A stretch of 64,000 bases of DNA from Halorussus pelagicus (GTDB taxonomy: Archaea > Halobacteriota > Halobacteria > Halobacteriales > Haladaptataceae): positions 2,108,001 through 2,172,000 of the forward strand of contig NZ_CP035119.1 of NCBI RefSeq assembly GCF_004087835.1. Direction: 5' to 3'. Positions 1 through 8,730 of the stretch are shown here, piece by piece. Under the pieces are notes generated by a model. That model saw only the letters and a program-made list of their open reading frames with translations. It had not been told where the DNA came from and did not search any database. Position 1 is the stretch's first letter; each line of letters begins with the position of its first letter. The translations under genes were made by a program, and so were the position numbers.

Positions 1-31
1 CCTAACCGTCTGGACGCCCTATCTACAGTCC

Positions 32-571
32 ATGACGACGAACAGCGCCACCCTCGCCGGTGGCTGTTTCTGGTGTACCGAGGCGGCGTTCAAGGAACTC
101 GACGGCGTCGAGGAAGTCACGTCCGGCTACGCGGGCGGCCACGTCGAGGACCCGACCTACGAGGAAGTCTGCTCGGGCGACACCGGACACGCGGAGGTCG
201 TGCAGATCGAGTACGACCCCGACGTGTTGAGCTTCGAGGACGTGCTGAAGGTGTTTTTCACGGTCCACGACCCCACCCAACTCAACCGGCAGGGACCGGA
301 CGTGGGCACCCAGTATCGGTCGGCGGTCTTCGCCCACGACGACGACCAGCGCGCGACCGTCGAGCGCTTCGTCGAGGAGTTGGAGGCCGAAGGTGCCTAC
401 GACGAGGACGACATCGTTACCGAAATCGAACTCCTCGACACGTTCTACGAGGCCGAGGAGCACCATCAGGACTACTACGAGAAAAACCCGAACGACCAGT
501 ACTGTTCGATTCAGGCCGAACCGAAGGTCCAGAAGGTCCGCGAGAAGTTCGGCGAGAAGGCGACGCAGTAG
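32..571 (+). CDS. msrA: Peptide-methionine (S)-S-oxide reductase MsrA
   Basis: This 179-residue protein repairs oxidised methionine (the S-sulfoxide form) in proteins, using thioredoxin-type reductants in the cytoplasm. The MsrA signature GCFWC lies at residues 11-15, with C12 as the expected catalytic cysteine. The length is typical of the family. The C-terminal part ends in a Lys/Glu-rich helix, and a Cys near residue 157 (QYCSIQ) could act as resolving cysteine. The gene starts at the first ATG, and a weak TATA-like CCTAAC at the window edge fits a short or absent leader. It stands alone, followed by a 250-nt gap before the FEN1 gene. The family assignment is secure. Confidence 0.95.
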   Translation: MTTNSATLAGGCFWCTEAAFKELDGVEEVTSGYAGGHVEDPTYEEVCSGDTGHAEVVQIEYDPDVLSFEDVLKVFFTVHDPTQLNRQGPDVGTQYRSAVFAHDDDQRATVERFVEELEAEGAYDEDDIVTEIELLDTFYEAEEHHQDYYEKNPNDQYCSIQAEPKVQKVREKFGEKATQ

Positions 572-823
572 GGTCCGTATCGGTAGCCACCTCGGTTTCC
601 GCGTTCGGGACGCGAACGGTGGCGGGGAGACGACCGTAAGGACTCTCGAAGCGACGACGGGGTCCGAGTCGTCGCCGGACGGCCATACGACGAGGTGAGG
701 TGGCGATACGTGCCATTGCGAGGAACCGGACGACTGCGTCGGGCGGATGGTGAAGCCACCGGAACTCTCGGGCGGGACTGAGCAGTAGCTTTCAAACCCT
801 CGCGTTCCCTACCTCGACCAACG

Positions 824-1807
824 ATGGGAAACACGGACCTGCGCCAACTGGCGGTTCTCTCGGAAGTCCCCTTCGACGAGTTGGAGGGGAGCGTCGTCGC
901 GGTTGACGCCCACAACTGGCTCTACAAGTACCTCACGACGACGGTGAAGTGGACGCGGGACGAAATCTACACGACCGACGACGGCACGGAGGTCGCCAAC
1001 CTCATCGGCGTCGTGCAGGGCCTGCCGAAGTTCTTCGAGAACGACCTCACGCCGGTGTTCGTCTTCGACGGTGCGGTCACCGACCACAAGTCCGCGGAAA
1101 TCGAACAGCGCCGCGAGGAGCGCGCCAAGCGCGAGGAAAAACTCGAAGAAGCCCGCGAGAGGGGCGACGCGGTCGAAATCGCTCGCCTCGACGCCCACAC
1201 CCAGCGCCTGACCAACACCATCCAGCGGACCACCCGCGAACTGTTCGACCACCTCGACGTGCCCTACATCGAGGCACCCGCGGAGGGGGAGTCCCAAGCC
1301 GCGCACATGGCCCGCACGGGCGCGGTCGATTACTGCGGGACTGAGGACTACGACGCGCTCCTGTTGGGCGCGCCCCTCACGCTCCGCCAACTGACCAGCA
1401 AGGGCGACCCCGAACTGATGGACTTCGAGGCGACCCTCGACGAACACGATGTGACGTGGGAGCAACTGGTGGATATCGGCATCCTCTGTGGCACGGACTT
1501 CAACGAAGGAGTGTCGGGCGTCGGGCCGAAGACAGCCCTGAAGGAGGTCAGGGAGTACGGCGACATCTGGGGCGTCTTGGAGGCCCGCGGCGCGAGCATC
1601 GAGAAGGACGTGGACGTGATTCGGGACCTGTTCTTGAACCCGACCGTCTCGGACGACTACGAGTTCGACGCCGAGATGGACCCCGACTTGGAGGCAGCGC
1701 GAGAGTACGTCGTCGAGGAGTGGGAAGTCGCTGAAGACGAAGTGGAACGCGGTTTCGAGCGCATCGAGGAGTCCGTCGTACAGACGGGGCTGGACAACTG
1801 GACGTAA
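824..1807 (+). CDS. fen: Flap endonuclease 1 (FEN1)
   Basis: This 327-residue structure-specific nuclease removes 5' flaps during Okazaki-fragment maturation and base-excision repair. Visible motifs are the N-terminal metal-binding [12 protein letters not shown], the internal XPG acidic block ([11 protein letters not shown]) and the helix-hairpin-helix segment [17 protein letters not shown]. The last eight residues, QTGLDNWT, form a PIP box for binding PCNA. The length is normal for archaeal FEN1. The ATG at 824 lies about 27 nt after a TATA-like CTTTCAAA (789-796), which suggests a leaderless message. It is not obviously in an operon. Confidence 0.97.
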   Translation: MGNTDLRQLAVLSEVPFDELEGSVVAVDAHNWLYKYLTTTVKWTRDEIYTTDDGTEVANLIGVVQGLPKFFENDLTPVFVFDGAVTDHKSAEIEQRREERAKREEKLEEARERGDAVEIARLDAHTQRLTNTIQRTTRELFDHLDVPYIEAPAEGESQAAHMARTGAVDYCGTEDYDALLLGAPLTLRQLTSKGDPELMDFEATLDEHDVTWEQLVDIGILCGTDFNEGVSGVGPKTALKEVREYGDIWGVLEARGASIEKDVDVIRDLFLNPTVSDDYEFDAEMDPDLEAAREYVVEEWEVAEDEVERGFERIEESVVQTGLDNWT

Positions 1808-2031
1808 CGGTGTGATTCTACCGCGTACCAATCCGTGATTGTTTCGAGGGTCCCGATACACTCTCGACGGACTCCGGCAAGAAACTTAAACGCGTGAAAT
1901 CGCTCTAAGTGTAGGATAGTTACTGAGTAGCCCAGAAAGAGAGAGAGAGTGAGAGTTGGCCGATAGTTGTGGATTCCAACCGATATTCTGCTGTCCACAG
2001 ACCTATGTAAGTAGAGGGACTGTTTTCGTTG

Positions 2032-2457
2032 ATGACAAAATCTGACCTGCTCCGAATCCACGGAATCGGAGAGTACGCGGCGGATGCGTTGGTACGAGAC
2101 GGAGTAACGACTGCTGCCGGTCTCGAAAAAGCACTGCGGGAACTCGAACCGGCTGCGGGACACATTTATTCTAGCTTTCAGTTAGCTGTGCTGGACGAGC
2201 TGAACCTTCCGAAGATTGGTAGTTCAACTGTTTCACAGTACACCCGTCGTACGGACGCTGAGGACGAAATCGTATACGAGTGGGAGCGAGAGACGGAGAC
2301 GTTCGTCGTAGAACTCCGGAAAGAGGGTGATGCGTTCCGGGCGGAATGGTCCTCCAGTTCCGAGAAGGATCCGTTTCGGTCGGACCTCTACGAACAGCGG
2401 AGTGACGCTGTCGCAGCGCTGACTCGATGGGCCTATCGTCCTCCGGAATCCGCATAG
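2032..2457 (+). CDS. Helix-hairpin-helix domain protein, function unknown
   Basis: The N-terminal 35 residues (LLRIHGIGEYAADALVRDG and what follows) form one helix-hairpin-helix motif of the kind that binds the DNA backbone non-specifically. The C-terminal half (residues about 70-140) has alternating charged and aromatic residues and no motif I recognise. I prefer the ATG at 2032 over the TTG directly before it. The gene is monocistronic. The upstream 220 nt are AT-richer than the surroundings and contain AACTTAAACG (1883-1892) as a possible promoter element. Base composition is lower in GC than its neighbours, so recent arrival is possible but not shown. Confidence 0.7.
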   Translation: MTKSDLLRIHGIGEYAADALVRDGVTTAAGLEKALRELEPAAGHIYSSFQLAVLDELNLPKIGSSTVSQYTRRTDAEDEIVYEWERETETFVVELRKEGDAFRAEWSSSSEKDPFRSDLYEQRSDAVAALTRWAYRPPESA

Positions 2458-2596
2458 TTCCCGATTTCTGTTGACTCGTGCGGCGACCTCGGGCAGATTG
2501 GCGCGGCCACTGGCGGGTCGCGCACACGCGCACCCAGTCGTGAAAAAGAGATGAGAGTCCCACGGAGACCGAAAATCCACTCCTTCCCGGACAACG

Positions 2597-2602
2597 TTTA
2601 TA
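2597..2602 (+). promoter_or_regulatory. TATA box for the mre11-rad50 transcript
   Basis: TTTATA lies 25-30 nt before the ATG at 2627. That spacing would start transcription at or next to that ATG, giving a leaderless message that begins with the small ORF 2627-2725. A weaker TTTAG at 2693-2697 has similar spacing to the mre11 ATG and is an alternative. Confidence 0.5.
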
Positions 2603-2626
2603 CCGCAGAGCGAACCAACCGGGGGT

Positions 2627-2725
2627 ATGACCGACGCCGAGCAGTCCCGACAGAAACCGACGGCGGAGAGCGCTACACTGTCGCACAACGCCTTTAGCCC
2701 CCGGACCCAAACCACGACCCAATGA
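2627..2725 (+). CDS. Possible 32-residue leader ORF overlapping mre11
   Basis: A 32-codon ORF starts with ATG and ends in a TGA that shares ATGA with the mre11 start (2722-2725). Its ATG sits at the transcription start predicted from the TATA box at 2597. The peptide is polar (rich in Thr, Ser, Gln) with no membrane segment or motif. If translated, it would couple ribosomes onto mre11, which has no Shine-Dalgarno sequence of its own. I do not recognise the peptide, and it could be a chance ORF. Confidence 0.4.
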   Translation: MTDAEQSRQKPTAESATLSHNAFSPRTQTTTQ

Positions 2726-4182
2726 CACGGGTGATACACACGGGGGACACCCATCTCGGGTACCAGCAGTACCACTCCCCCGAGCGCCGGGAGGACTTCC
2801 TCCGGGCCTTCGAGCAGGTCGTAACGGACGCCATCGAGGAGAACGTAGATGCCGTGGTCCACGCTGGCGACCTGTTTCACGACCGTCGCCCGGACCTGAA
2901 CGCGCTCCACGGAACCATCTCGGTCCTGCGTCGCCTCCGCGAGGCCGACATCCCGTTTCTCGCCGTCGTCGGCAACCACGAGGGGACGCGGGGCCGCCAG
3001 TGGCTCGACCTCTTCGAGATGCTGGGGTTGGCCACACGACTCGGCGACGACCCCCAAATCGTCGGCGAGACCGCATTCTACGGTCTCGACCACGTTCCCC
3101 AGTCCAAGCGCGACGACCTCGACTACCAGTTCGGCGACCACGACCAATCACACGCCGCGCTGGTGAGCCACGGTCTGTTTCAGCCCTTCGACCTCGGTGA
3201 CTGGGACGCCGAGGAGGTGCTGACCGAAGCGAACGTCGATTTCGATGCGATGTTGCTCGGCGACAACCACAAGCCCGACAAGGTGGAGGTCGCCGAGACG
3301 TGGGTCACCTACTGTGGCTCGACCGAGCGCTGTAGCGCCAGCGAGCGCGAGGACCGGGGCTACAACATCGTGACCTTCGACGGCGAGACCACCATCGCCC
3401 GGCGGGGTCTCGACGCGACGCGCGACTTCGAGTTCGTCGAGGCGATCCTCGCCGAGGACGAGGGCATCGAGCGCGTCCGCGAGAAACTCCGGGAGCGCGA
3501 CCTCGAAGACGCGGTCGTCATCGTGGAAATCGACGGCGAGGGCGAGACGGTCACGCCCGCCCGCGTCGAGGAGTTCGCGCTCGATGCTGGCGCGCTGGTC
3601 GCTCGCGTCAAGGACCGCCGTGAGCGAGACGAGGAGGAGGGCGACCTCGACGTGTCGTTCGCGGACCCCGACGACGCCGTGCGCGAGCGCGTCCGCGACC
3701 TCGGCCTGAGCGAGGCCGCCCGCAGCATCGACGAGACCGTTCGCACGAGCAAGGTCGCCGACTCGAACATCCGGGAGTCGGTCCGGAATCGCGTGAGCGA
3801 ACTGGTCGCCGAGGGCGACCTCGACGCCTTCGAGTCTGCGCCCGGAACGGACTCCTCGGGCGAGGAAGGCGAGGAAAGCGAGGAAAGCGAGGAAAGCGAG
3901 GAAAGCGACGACTCCGCGGGCGATGTGGACGAGGCCGCCGAAAGCGACGGTGACAAAATCGAGACCGACCAGACCGACGACGAAAGCGACGAGAGAGCGC
4001 CCGACCCGAACGACCCCGAAGCCGTGGAAGCGGTCGCGGAGGCCGCGGCGGAAGCCGAATCTGCGGAGAGAGTTGAAGGAACCGCAGAAGCCAAAGAAGC
4101 CCCAGAACCGCCGGATGACGATTCTACGGCGGAGACCGACGCCGCGGACGCGGCGGAGGGAACGCTGGAGGAGTACCTATGA
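2722..4182 (+). CDS. mre11: DNA double-strand break repair nuclease Mre11
   Basis: This is the nuclease subunit of the Mre11-Rad50 complex, which senses and processes DNA ends. It has 486 residues. The metallophosphoesterase motifs are in order: D9-x-H11, GDLFH with D50, GNHE with N85 and H86, and SHGLF near residue 150. The last motif is LGDNH rather than the GHxH I expect from the Pyrococcus enzyme, so one metal-ligand position differs. After the capping domain the C-terminal third (residues about 380-480) is a very acidic, low-complexity tail with a 9-bp tandem repeat. The stop overlaps the rad50 start by ATGA, so the two subunits are translationally coupled. Confidence 0.97.
   Translation: MTRVIHTGDTHLGYQQYHSPERREDFLRAFEQVVTDAIEENVDAVVHAGDLFHDRRPDLNALHGTISVLRRLREADIPFLAVVGNHEGTRGRQWLDLFEMLGLATRLGDDPQIVGETAFYGLDHVPQSKRDDLDYQFGDHDQSHAALVSHGLFQPFDLGDWDAEEVLTEANVDFDAMLLGDNHKPDKVEVAETWVTYCGSTERCSASEREDRGYNIVTFDGETTIARRGLDATRDFEFVEAILAEDEGIERVREKLRERDLEDAVVIVEIDGEGETVTPARVEEFALDAGALVARVKDRRERDEEEGDLDVSFADPDDAVRERVRDLGLSEAARSIDETVRTSKVADSNIRESVRNRVSELVAEGDLDAFESAPGTDSSGEEGEESEESEESEESDDSAGDVDEAAESDGDKIETDQTDDESDERAPDPNDPEAVEAVAEAAAEAESAERVEGTAEAKEAPEPPDDDSTAETDAADAAEGTLEEYL
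3862..3906 (+). repeat. 9-bp tandem repeat in the mre11 acidic tail
   Basis: Five units of GAGGAAAGC (the first has GGC in place of AGC) encode a Glu-Glu-Ser repeat in the acidic linker of Mre11. Such a repeat can vary in copy number by slippage. Confidence 0.85.
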
Positions 4183-6845
4183 AGTTCAACCGCGTGCGCC
4201 TGCGGAACTTCAAGTGCTACGCCGACGCCGACCTCGAACTCGACCCCGGCGTCACCGTCATCCACGGCCTGAACGGGAGCGGCAAGTCCTCGTTGCTGGA
4301 GGCCTGCTTCTTCGCGCTCTACGGCGCGAAGGCCCTCGACAGGACGCTGGACGACGTGGTGACAATCGGTGAAGAAGAGGCCATCATCGAACTCTGGTTT
4401 ACCCACGACGGCGGCGACTTCCACGTCCGGCGGCGGATTCGGGCGACCGGCGAGCGCGCGACGACCGCCGAATGCGTTCTCGAAACGCCCGACGACACCG
4501 TTGAGGGTGCCCGCGACGTGCGCCGGGAAGTGACGAACCTCTTCCGGATGGATTCGGAGGCGTTCGTCAACTGCGCGTACGTCCGGCAGGGCGAGGTCAA
4601 CAAACTCATCAACGCCTCGCCGGGCCAGCGCCAAGACATGATAGACGACCTGCTCCAACTCGGAAAGTTGGAGGAGTACCGCGAGCGCGCCAGCAAGGCC
4701 CGTCGCGGAGTCACGTCAGTGCTGGACGACAAGCGCGGCAGTCTCTCGGAGTTAGAGAATCAAATCGAACAGAAGGAGGACAAGAACCTCCACGAACGCC
4801 TGAACGACCGCAAATCCGCGCTCAAAGAGACCGAGAGCGAAATCGAGCGCTTCGAGGACAACGAGGAGACGGCCCGCGAGACCCGCGAGCAGGCCGTCGA
4901 AGTGCTGGAGACCTACGAGGAGAAGCGCGAGGAGTTGGAGTCGTTGGAAGCGGACATCGGGGAGTTGGAGTCCGAAATCGGCCAAACCGAGCGCGAGCGG
5001 ACCGAACACGGCGAGCGCGTCAGCGAACTCCGCGAGCGAATCGACGACCTCGAATCGCAAACCGCGGACCTGCTGGCCGAGACCGACCTCGATTCGGCCG
5101 ACGAGGAGACCATCGAGGCGCGACTGGACGAACTCGACGCCGAGGACGAGGCGTTGCAGTCGGAACTCACCGACGCGGAGACCCAAGCCCAGATGTTCGA
5201 CACGCAATCCGGAAACCTCGCCGAGAAGGCCGCGGAACTGGCGTCGCGCGCAAGCGAGAAGCGCGAGCGCGCCGACGAACTCGACGCCGAGGCCGAGGAG
5301 GCCGAGGCGGACCTCGACTCGTACCGCGAGAAACTGGAAACGCTCGGCGAGAAAATCGAGACCGAGAAGGAGACGTTCGAGGACGCGCCCGTCGAGTTCG
5401 GCGAGGCCGAGTCGTACCTCGAAACCCGCCGCGAGGAACTGACCGACCTCCGGGAGCGCGAACAGGACCTCACCGCCGAACTGACCAGTTTGCGCGACAG
5501 CATCGAGGAGGCCGAAGGACTGCTCGACGAAGGGAAATGTCCCGAGTGTGGCCAACCTGTCGAGGACTCGCCCCACGTCGATTCGCTGGCCGAGGACCGC
5601 GAGCGCGCCGACGAACTCGACGCCGAACTCGCCGGAGTTCGGGAAGAGCGCGAGCAGACGGAGGAAAGTGTAGAAGAAGCGAAACGACTCCGCGAGGCCG
5701 AGCAGACCGTCGAGAACACGCGGGAAAACCGCCGGAACGTCGAGCAGTTGGTCGAGAACAGGGAAGCGTCGGTCGCCGAGAAGCGCGAGGAGGCCGCCGA
5801 GTTACGCGAGGCGGCCGACGAACACGAGGCCGACGCCGAGGACAAGCGCGCGGACGCCGAACAACTCCAGGAGAAGGCAGACGACCGGGCGGCCCGCGTC
5901 GAGGAGTTGGAGACCGAGCGCGAGAAAATCGACGCCAAGCGGGAGCGACTAGACGAGATTCGGTCGGTCCGCGAGGACATCGCGGACGCCGAAAACGAGG
6001 TCGAGCGCCACCGCGAGAAGCGCGCGAACCTCGAAGAGCAAAACGACCTGCGCCGGGACCGACTCGCCGACAAGCGCGAGCGCCGCAACGACCTCCGGGA
6101 GAGCTACGACGAGCGGAAAGTCGAGACCGCCCGCGAGGACAAAGCGGAGGCTGAGGAGTATCTGGAGAACGTCGCGGTGAAGTTGGACGAACTCCGAGAA
6201 AAGCGCGACGACCTCCAGAGCGCCATCGGCGGCGTTGAGGGCGAAATCGAGGAACTCGAACGCCTGCGTGACCGACGCGACGACCTCGCCGAGCGCGTCG
6301 AGTCGCTTGCGGAACTGCGCGACGAGGCCGCCGAGTTGCAGGAGATGTACGGCGACCTCCGGTCGGAACTCCGCCAGCGCAACGTCGAGCAGTTAGAGGA
6401 GATGCTGAACGAGGTATTCGACCTCGTCTACCAGAACGACTCGTACGCGCGCATCGAACTCGACGGCGAGTACGAGTTGACGGTCTACCAGAAGGACGGC
6501 GAGTCGCTGGACCCCGAACAGCTCTCGGGCGGCGAGCGCGCGCTGTTCAACCTGAGCCTGCGGTGTGCCATCTATCGGTTGCTCTCGGAGGGTATCGAAG
6601 GGACCGCGCCGATGCCGCCGCTGATTCTGGACGAACCGACGGTCTTCCTCGACTCGGGGCACGTCTCGCAACTCGCCGAACTCATCGAGTCGATGCGGCA
6701 ACTCGGCGTCGAGCAGATCGTCGTCGTGAGCCACGACGACGAACTCGTCGCGGCGGCCGACGACGTGGTGTGGGTCGAGAAGGACTCGGTGTCGAACCGC
6801 TCGACGGTCGAGCGCCGGGAGCGCGCACTGGAAGCGGCCGACTGA
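4179..6845 (+). CDS. rad50: DNA double-strand break repair ATPase Rad50
   Basis: This 888-residue SMC-like ATPase pairs with Mre11. The Walker A motif GLNGSGKSS is at residues 30-38. A long Glu/Arg-rich coiled coil spans roughly 170-450 and 460-760. Between the two halves is the zinc hook CPEC at residues 454-457, which joins two Rad50 molecules through one Zn ion. The ABC signature LSGGERA lies near residue 780, followed by Walker B PLILDEPTVFLD and a D-loop/H-loop region (VVVSHDDEL). Size and motif order are those of a complete Rad50. The gene overlaps mre11 by 4 nt. Confidence 0.98.
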   Translation: MKFNRVRLRNFKCYADADLELDPGVTVIHGLNGSGKSSLLEACFFALYGAKALDRTLDDVVTIGEEEAIIELWFTHDGGDFHVRRRIRATGERATTAECVLETPDDTVEGARDVRREVTNLFRMDSEAFVNCAYVRQGEVNKLINASPGQRQDMIDDLLQLGKLEEYRERASKARRGVTSVLDDKRGSLSELENQIEQKEDKNLHERLNDRKSALKETESEIERFEDNEETARETREQAVEVLETYEEKREELESLEADIGELESEIGQTERERTEHGERVSELRERIDDLESQTADLLAETDLDSADEETIEARLDELDAEDEALQSELTDAETQAQMFDTQSGNLAEKAAELASRASEKRERADELDAEAEEAEADLDSYREKLETLGEKIETEKETFEDAPVEFGEAESYLETRREELTDLREREQDLTAELTSLRDSIEEAEGLLDEGKCPECGQPVEDSPHVDSLAEDRERADELDAELAGVREEREQTEESVEEAKRLREAEQTVENTRENRRNVEQLVENREASVAEKREEAAELREAADEHEADAEDKRADAEQLQEKADDRAARVEELETEREKIDAKRERLDEIRSVREDIADAENEVERHREKRANLEEQNDLRRDRLADKRERRNDLRESYDERKVETAREDKAEAEEYLENVAVKLDELREKRDDLQSAIGGVEGEIEELERLRDRRDDLAERVESLAELRDEAAELQEMYGDLRSELRQRNVEQLEEMLNEVFDLVYQNDSYARIELDGEYELTVYQKDGESLDPEQLSGGERALFNLSLRCAIYRLLSEGIEGTAPMPPLILDEPTVFLDSGHVSQLAELIESMRQLGVEQIVVVSHDDELVAAADDVVWVEKDSVSNRSTVERRERALEAAD

Positions 6846-6923
6846 CGAAGACGAGCAGAACAGGGAGACCCTCACGCTCTCGAAGGAGTCGGGGACGCAG
6901 GTCTCGGAGTTCGCCGACAGTCC

Positions 6924-7349
6924 CTACTCGTCGGTCAGCAGCGCCAGCCCCTCGTTCGCTCGGTCGGTCGTCGCGTAGCCACGTTCGCCCATCACGTCGG
7001 TTTCCTCGACCAGACCGCCCGCGCGAAACTCCGTGAGCAGACCGAGCAGGTCGCTCTCGCAGAGGTCGGTCGCCGAGAGCAGGTGGCGGACCGAGTGAGG
7101 ACCGCGCTCGCGGAGGTCGATCAACAGGCCGAGCGCGCGCTCGTCGGGCGTCGCGGTCAGGACCGCTCGGGCCGACTCCGGAACTGCGCGGGCCGCCGTC
7201 GCCAGCGGCGACTCCCCGGAGACACGTTCGAGTTCGTCGCAGCCGCGATACGTCTCCTCCCCTGTCTCGGGGTCCCGAACTTTGCAGGCGTCGCTCGACT
7301 CGGTGAGTAACAAGAACAGGTCGCCGGACTCGTCCCGGACAGTTCGCAT
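6924..7349 (-). CDS. Conserved haloarchaeal protein, winged-helix-like
   Basis: This 141-residue protein resembles a family I know only from haloarchaea, usually found next to rad50 (DUF7346, from memory). Residues about 65-135 (DERALGLLIDLRERGPHSVRHLLSA onward) have the spacing of a winged helix, while the N-terminal part has a CKVRDPETGEE strand pair and two cysteines. It is convergent with rad50. The ATG at 7349 is the only good start. A link to DNA repair is only suggested by position. Confidence 0.7.
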   Translation of the reverse strand: MRTVRDESGDLFLLLTESSDACKVRDPETGEETYRGCDELERVSGESPLATAARAVPESARAVLTATPDERALGLLIDLRERGPHSVRHLLSATDLCESDLLGLLTEFRAGGLVEETDVMGERGYATTDRANEGLALLTDE

Positions 7350-7374
7350 GGACGGTCGTAGGCGCGGCGCGCCG

Positions 7375-7872
7375 TTAGTCCTTCTGAAGTTCCGAGTCGG
7401 CGGACTCGGCGTCGGTTTTCCCGTCGTCGGTCGCGGGGTTAGTCTCGCCGTCGGTCACCCCATCGTCCTCGCTGTCAGCGTCGCTGTCGTCGGCCTCTCC
7501 ATTGTCCTCGTCGTCGCTCTCTATCTCGCGCTGGACGATCCGATAGCGACGCCACCCGCGGAGGAACGCGAACGCACCGACGGCAACCAGCGCACCGCCG
7601 ACCTGCCAGCGTCCCTCGAAGCCGACGAGCATCAGGCCGAGACTCATGCCGAACAGCGCGACGTTGAAGAGAAGAACCAGCGACCAGAACTGCTGTTTGA
7701 GTTCCGGGTCGGCGTCGTTCTGAGACGTGTCGGGGACCTGTGGCGGGTCCGGAGCGAGATTCTCCGAGGGGTCGTCGGGAATCAGGTCGGTCTCGGCCTC
7801 CGTGGGGTCCTCGGGGAGCAAGTCCGCTACCGGGTCGTCGCGGTCGTTCGGCTTCGAGTCGTCGGGAGCCAC
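7375..7872 (-). CDS. Haloarchaeal membrane protein with two TM helices
   Basis: The 165-residue protein has an acidic, Pro/Asp-rich N-terminal region (about 1-55), then two hydrophobic helices (WSLVLLFNVALFGMSLGLML and WQVGGALVAVGAFAFLRGW) and an acidic disordered tail rich in Asp, Glu and Ser. It looks like the DUF7322 group. It uses a GTG start at 7872, as no ATG is available. It lies 25 nt upstream of the preceding minus-strand gene (start 7349) and is probably co-transcribed with it. The function is unknown. Confidence 0.7.
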   Translation of the reverse strand: MAPDDSKPNDRDDPVADLLPEDPTEAETDLIPDDPSENLAPDPPQVPDTSQNDADPELKQQFWSLVLLFNVALFGMSLGLMLVGFEGRWQVGGALVAVGAFAFLRGWRRYRIVQREIESDDEDNGEADDSDADSEDDGVTDGETNPATDDGKTDAESADSELQKD

Positions 7873-7953
7873 TGTTCGACAGTCGAAAGGGAGCGAGCAA
7901 AAACGCTTCGCCCTCGTCGGGTGGGTAGTCGCAGGTCGGGAGGTCCGGGACCG

Positions 7954-8139
7954 TCAGATCTGTTCTTTGAGTGTCAGCGGTCGGCCCGCCTTCAACCACG
8001 CCAACGGATTTTCCGCGTCATAGAATACGACGCCGTCCTCCGTCTCGTAGGCTTCGATGGGTGCTTCCGTCTCCGAGGGTTCGGGAAGCGCCGCTTCCGC
8101 ACGGTCCAGTTCGTCGCCGGGGTTGGCGTAGTCGGACAT
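7954..8139 (-). CDS. Small haloarchaeal protein (DUF7331-like)
   Basis: A 61-residue acidic protein. The C-terminal half (YETEDGVVFYDAENPLAWL) matches my memory of a small haloarchaeal family, DUF7331. I chose the ATG at 8139 because a good ribosome-binding site, GAGGTG (8146-8151), sits 6 nt upstream; a GTG three codons earlier lies inside that site. A TATA element, CTATATAAT (8174-8182 on the complement), precedes it. The message therefore has a short leader with a Shine-Dalgarno sequence, unlike the leaderless genes nearby. The role is unknown. Confidence 0.75.
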   Translation of the reverse strand: MSDYANPGDELDRAEAALPEPSETEAPIEAYETEDGVVFYDAENPLAWLKAGRPLTLKEQI

Positions 8140-8159
8140 TGGCGTCACCTCATACCGTG

Positions 8160-8660
8160 GTAAGCGTTAACACATTATATAGCTTTCCCTTTAACATGGA
8201 TAAATAGCCAACTCCTAAGAGTCGCAGTAATGAGATTTCTCCCAAGTAATTTTTCATGAATGTCCCAGATATTTTCGCCTATTGTTGACTGCCCTCTCAA
8301 TATCTCCCATCTCGCATGAAAAATCACCGCCCCTTTATTCCCTATATATTTTATTCTATAGAATATATTTGAAGAATATAGCATATTGAAACATTGTTTC
8401 TAGAGATAGAACGAATATGGTTCCAAAGAATAGGAATTGCAGCGTGTGTCGGATTTGTTCAACGATATTTGACAGCGCGAAAATCCGCCCTGAAGAGATA
8501 AAGATTTGGAATATTAATAATGAAAAGATAATCACAAACGCATATTTTTTATTTTCTTTAAGAATTAATATAGGTCTGTGTTCTCTGTTTATTACCATAA
8601 TATGACAACAATTTTCTCCAAAAAGAATGTTTCTACTTCTGTCTAGTATGACCATGATGT
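8160..8660. other. AT-rich island of about 500 bp without a credible gene
   Basis: This stretch is far richer in A and T than anything else in the window, with runs such as CTATATATTTTATTCTATAG. It lies between the divergent promoter of the small gene at 7954-8139 and the polB promoter. It contains a perfect 10-bp inverted repeat and a 14-bp palindrome, TATTCTATAGAATA (8352-8365). No transposase, integrase or origin-recognition box is visible. Two ORFs (8356-8667 minus, 8417-8605 plus) are probably by-products of composition. Confidence 0.8.
8249..8324. repeat. Perfect 10-bp inverted repeat in the AT-rich island
   Basis: ATTTTTCATG at 8249-8258 is matched by CATGAAAAAT at 8315-8324. The arms are 56 bp apart, so this could be element ends or a protein-binding pair rather than a simple hairpin. 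Confidence 0.7.
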
Positions 8661-8667
8661 GAAACAC
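8356..8667 (-). CDS. Doubtful AT-rich ORF, possible two-helix membrane protein
   Basis: A 103-codon ORF whose product has two hydrophobic stretches (VIIFSLLIFQIFISSG and FLFFGTIFVLSL) and many Ile, Phe and Lys residues. That composition follows directly from the AT-rich DNA and is very unlike haloarchaeal proteins. There is no motif, and no clear promoter upstream on the minus strand. It may be a remnant of foreign DNA or a chance ORF. Confidence 0.2.
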   Translation of the reverse strand: MFHIMVILDRSRNILFGENCCHIMVINREHRPILILKENKKYAFVIIFSLLIFQIFISSGRIFALSNIVEQIRHTLQFLFFGTIFVLSLETMFQYAIFFKYIL

Positions 8668-8700
8668 ATTCTATACATGGGAGTCCACAAAAAGGGAGAG

Positions 8701-8708
8701 TTTTTACT
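8701..8708 (+). promoter_or_regulatory. TATA box of polB
   Basis: TTTTTACT is centred about 27 nt before the ATG at 8731. This fits a leaderless transcript and supports that start over the in-frame ATGs upstream, which would lie before the transcription start. Confidence 0.55.
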
Positions 8709-8730
8709 TGAAAGGGCCAAATCGGGGTAT

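Noticed and set aside
3360-4658. Long minus-strand ORF (432 codons) opposite mre11-rad50.
   Set aside because: It is the antisense of two secure genes with Ser-rich translation, a usual artefact of high GC.
8417-8605. Plus-strand ORF of 62 codons in the AT-rich island with a CSVCRIC motif.
   Set aside because: Composition-driven, without promoter or recognisable family; the Cys pattern is incomplete.
8659-8730. Extension of PolB by 24 residues to an upstream ATG.
   Set aside because: The TATA box at 8701-8708 places the transcript start near 8731, after these codons.
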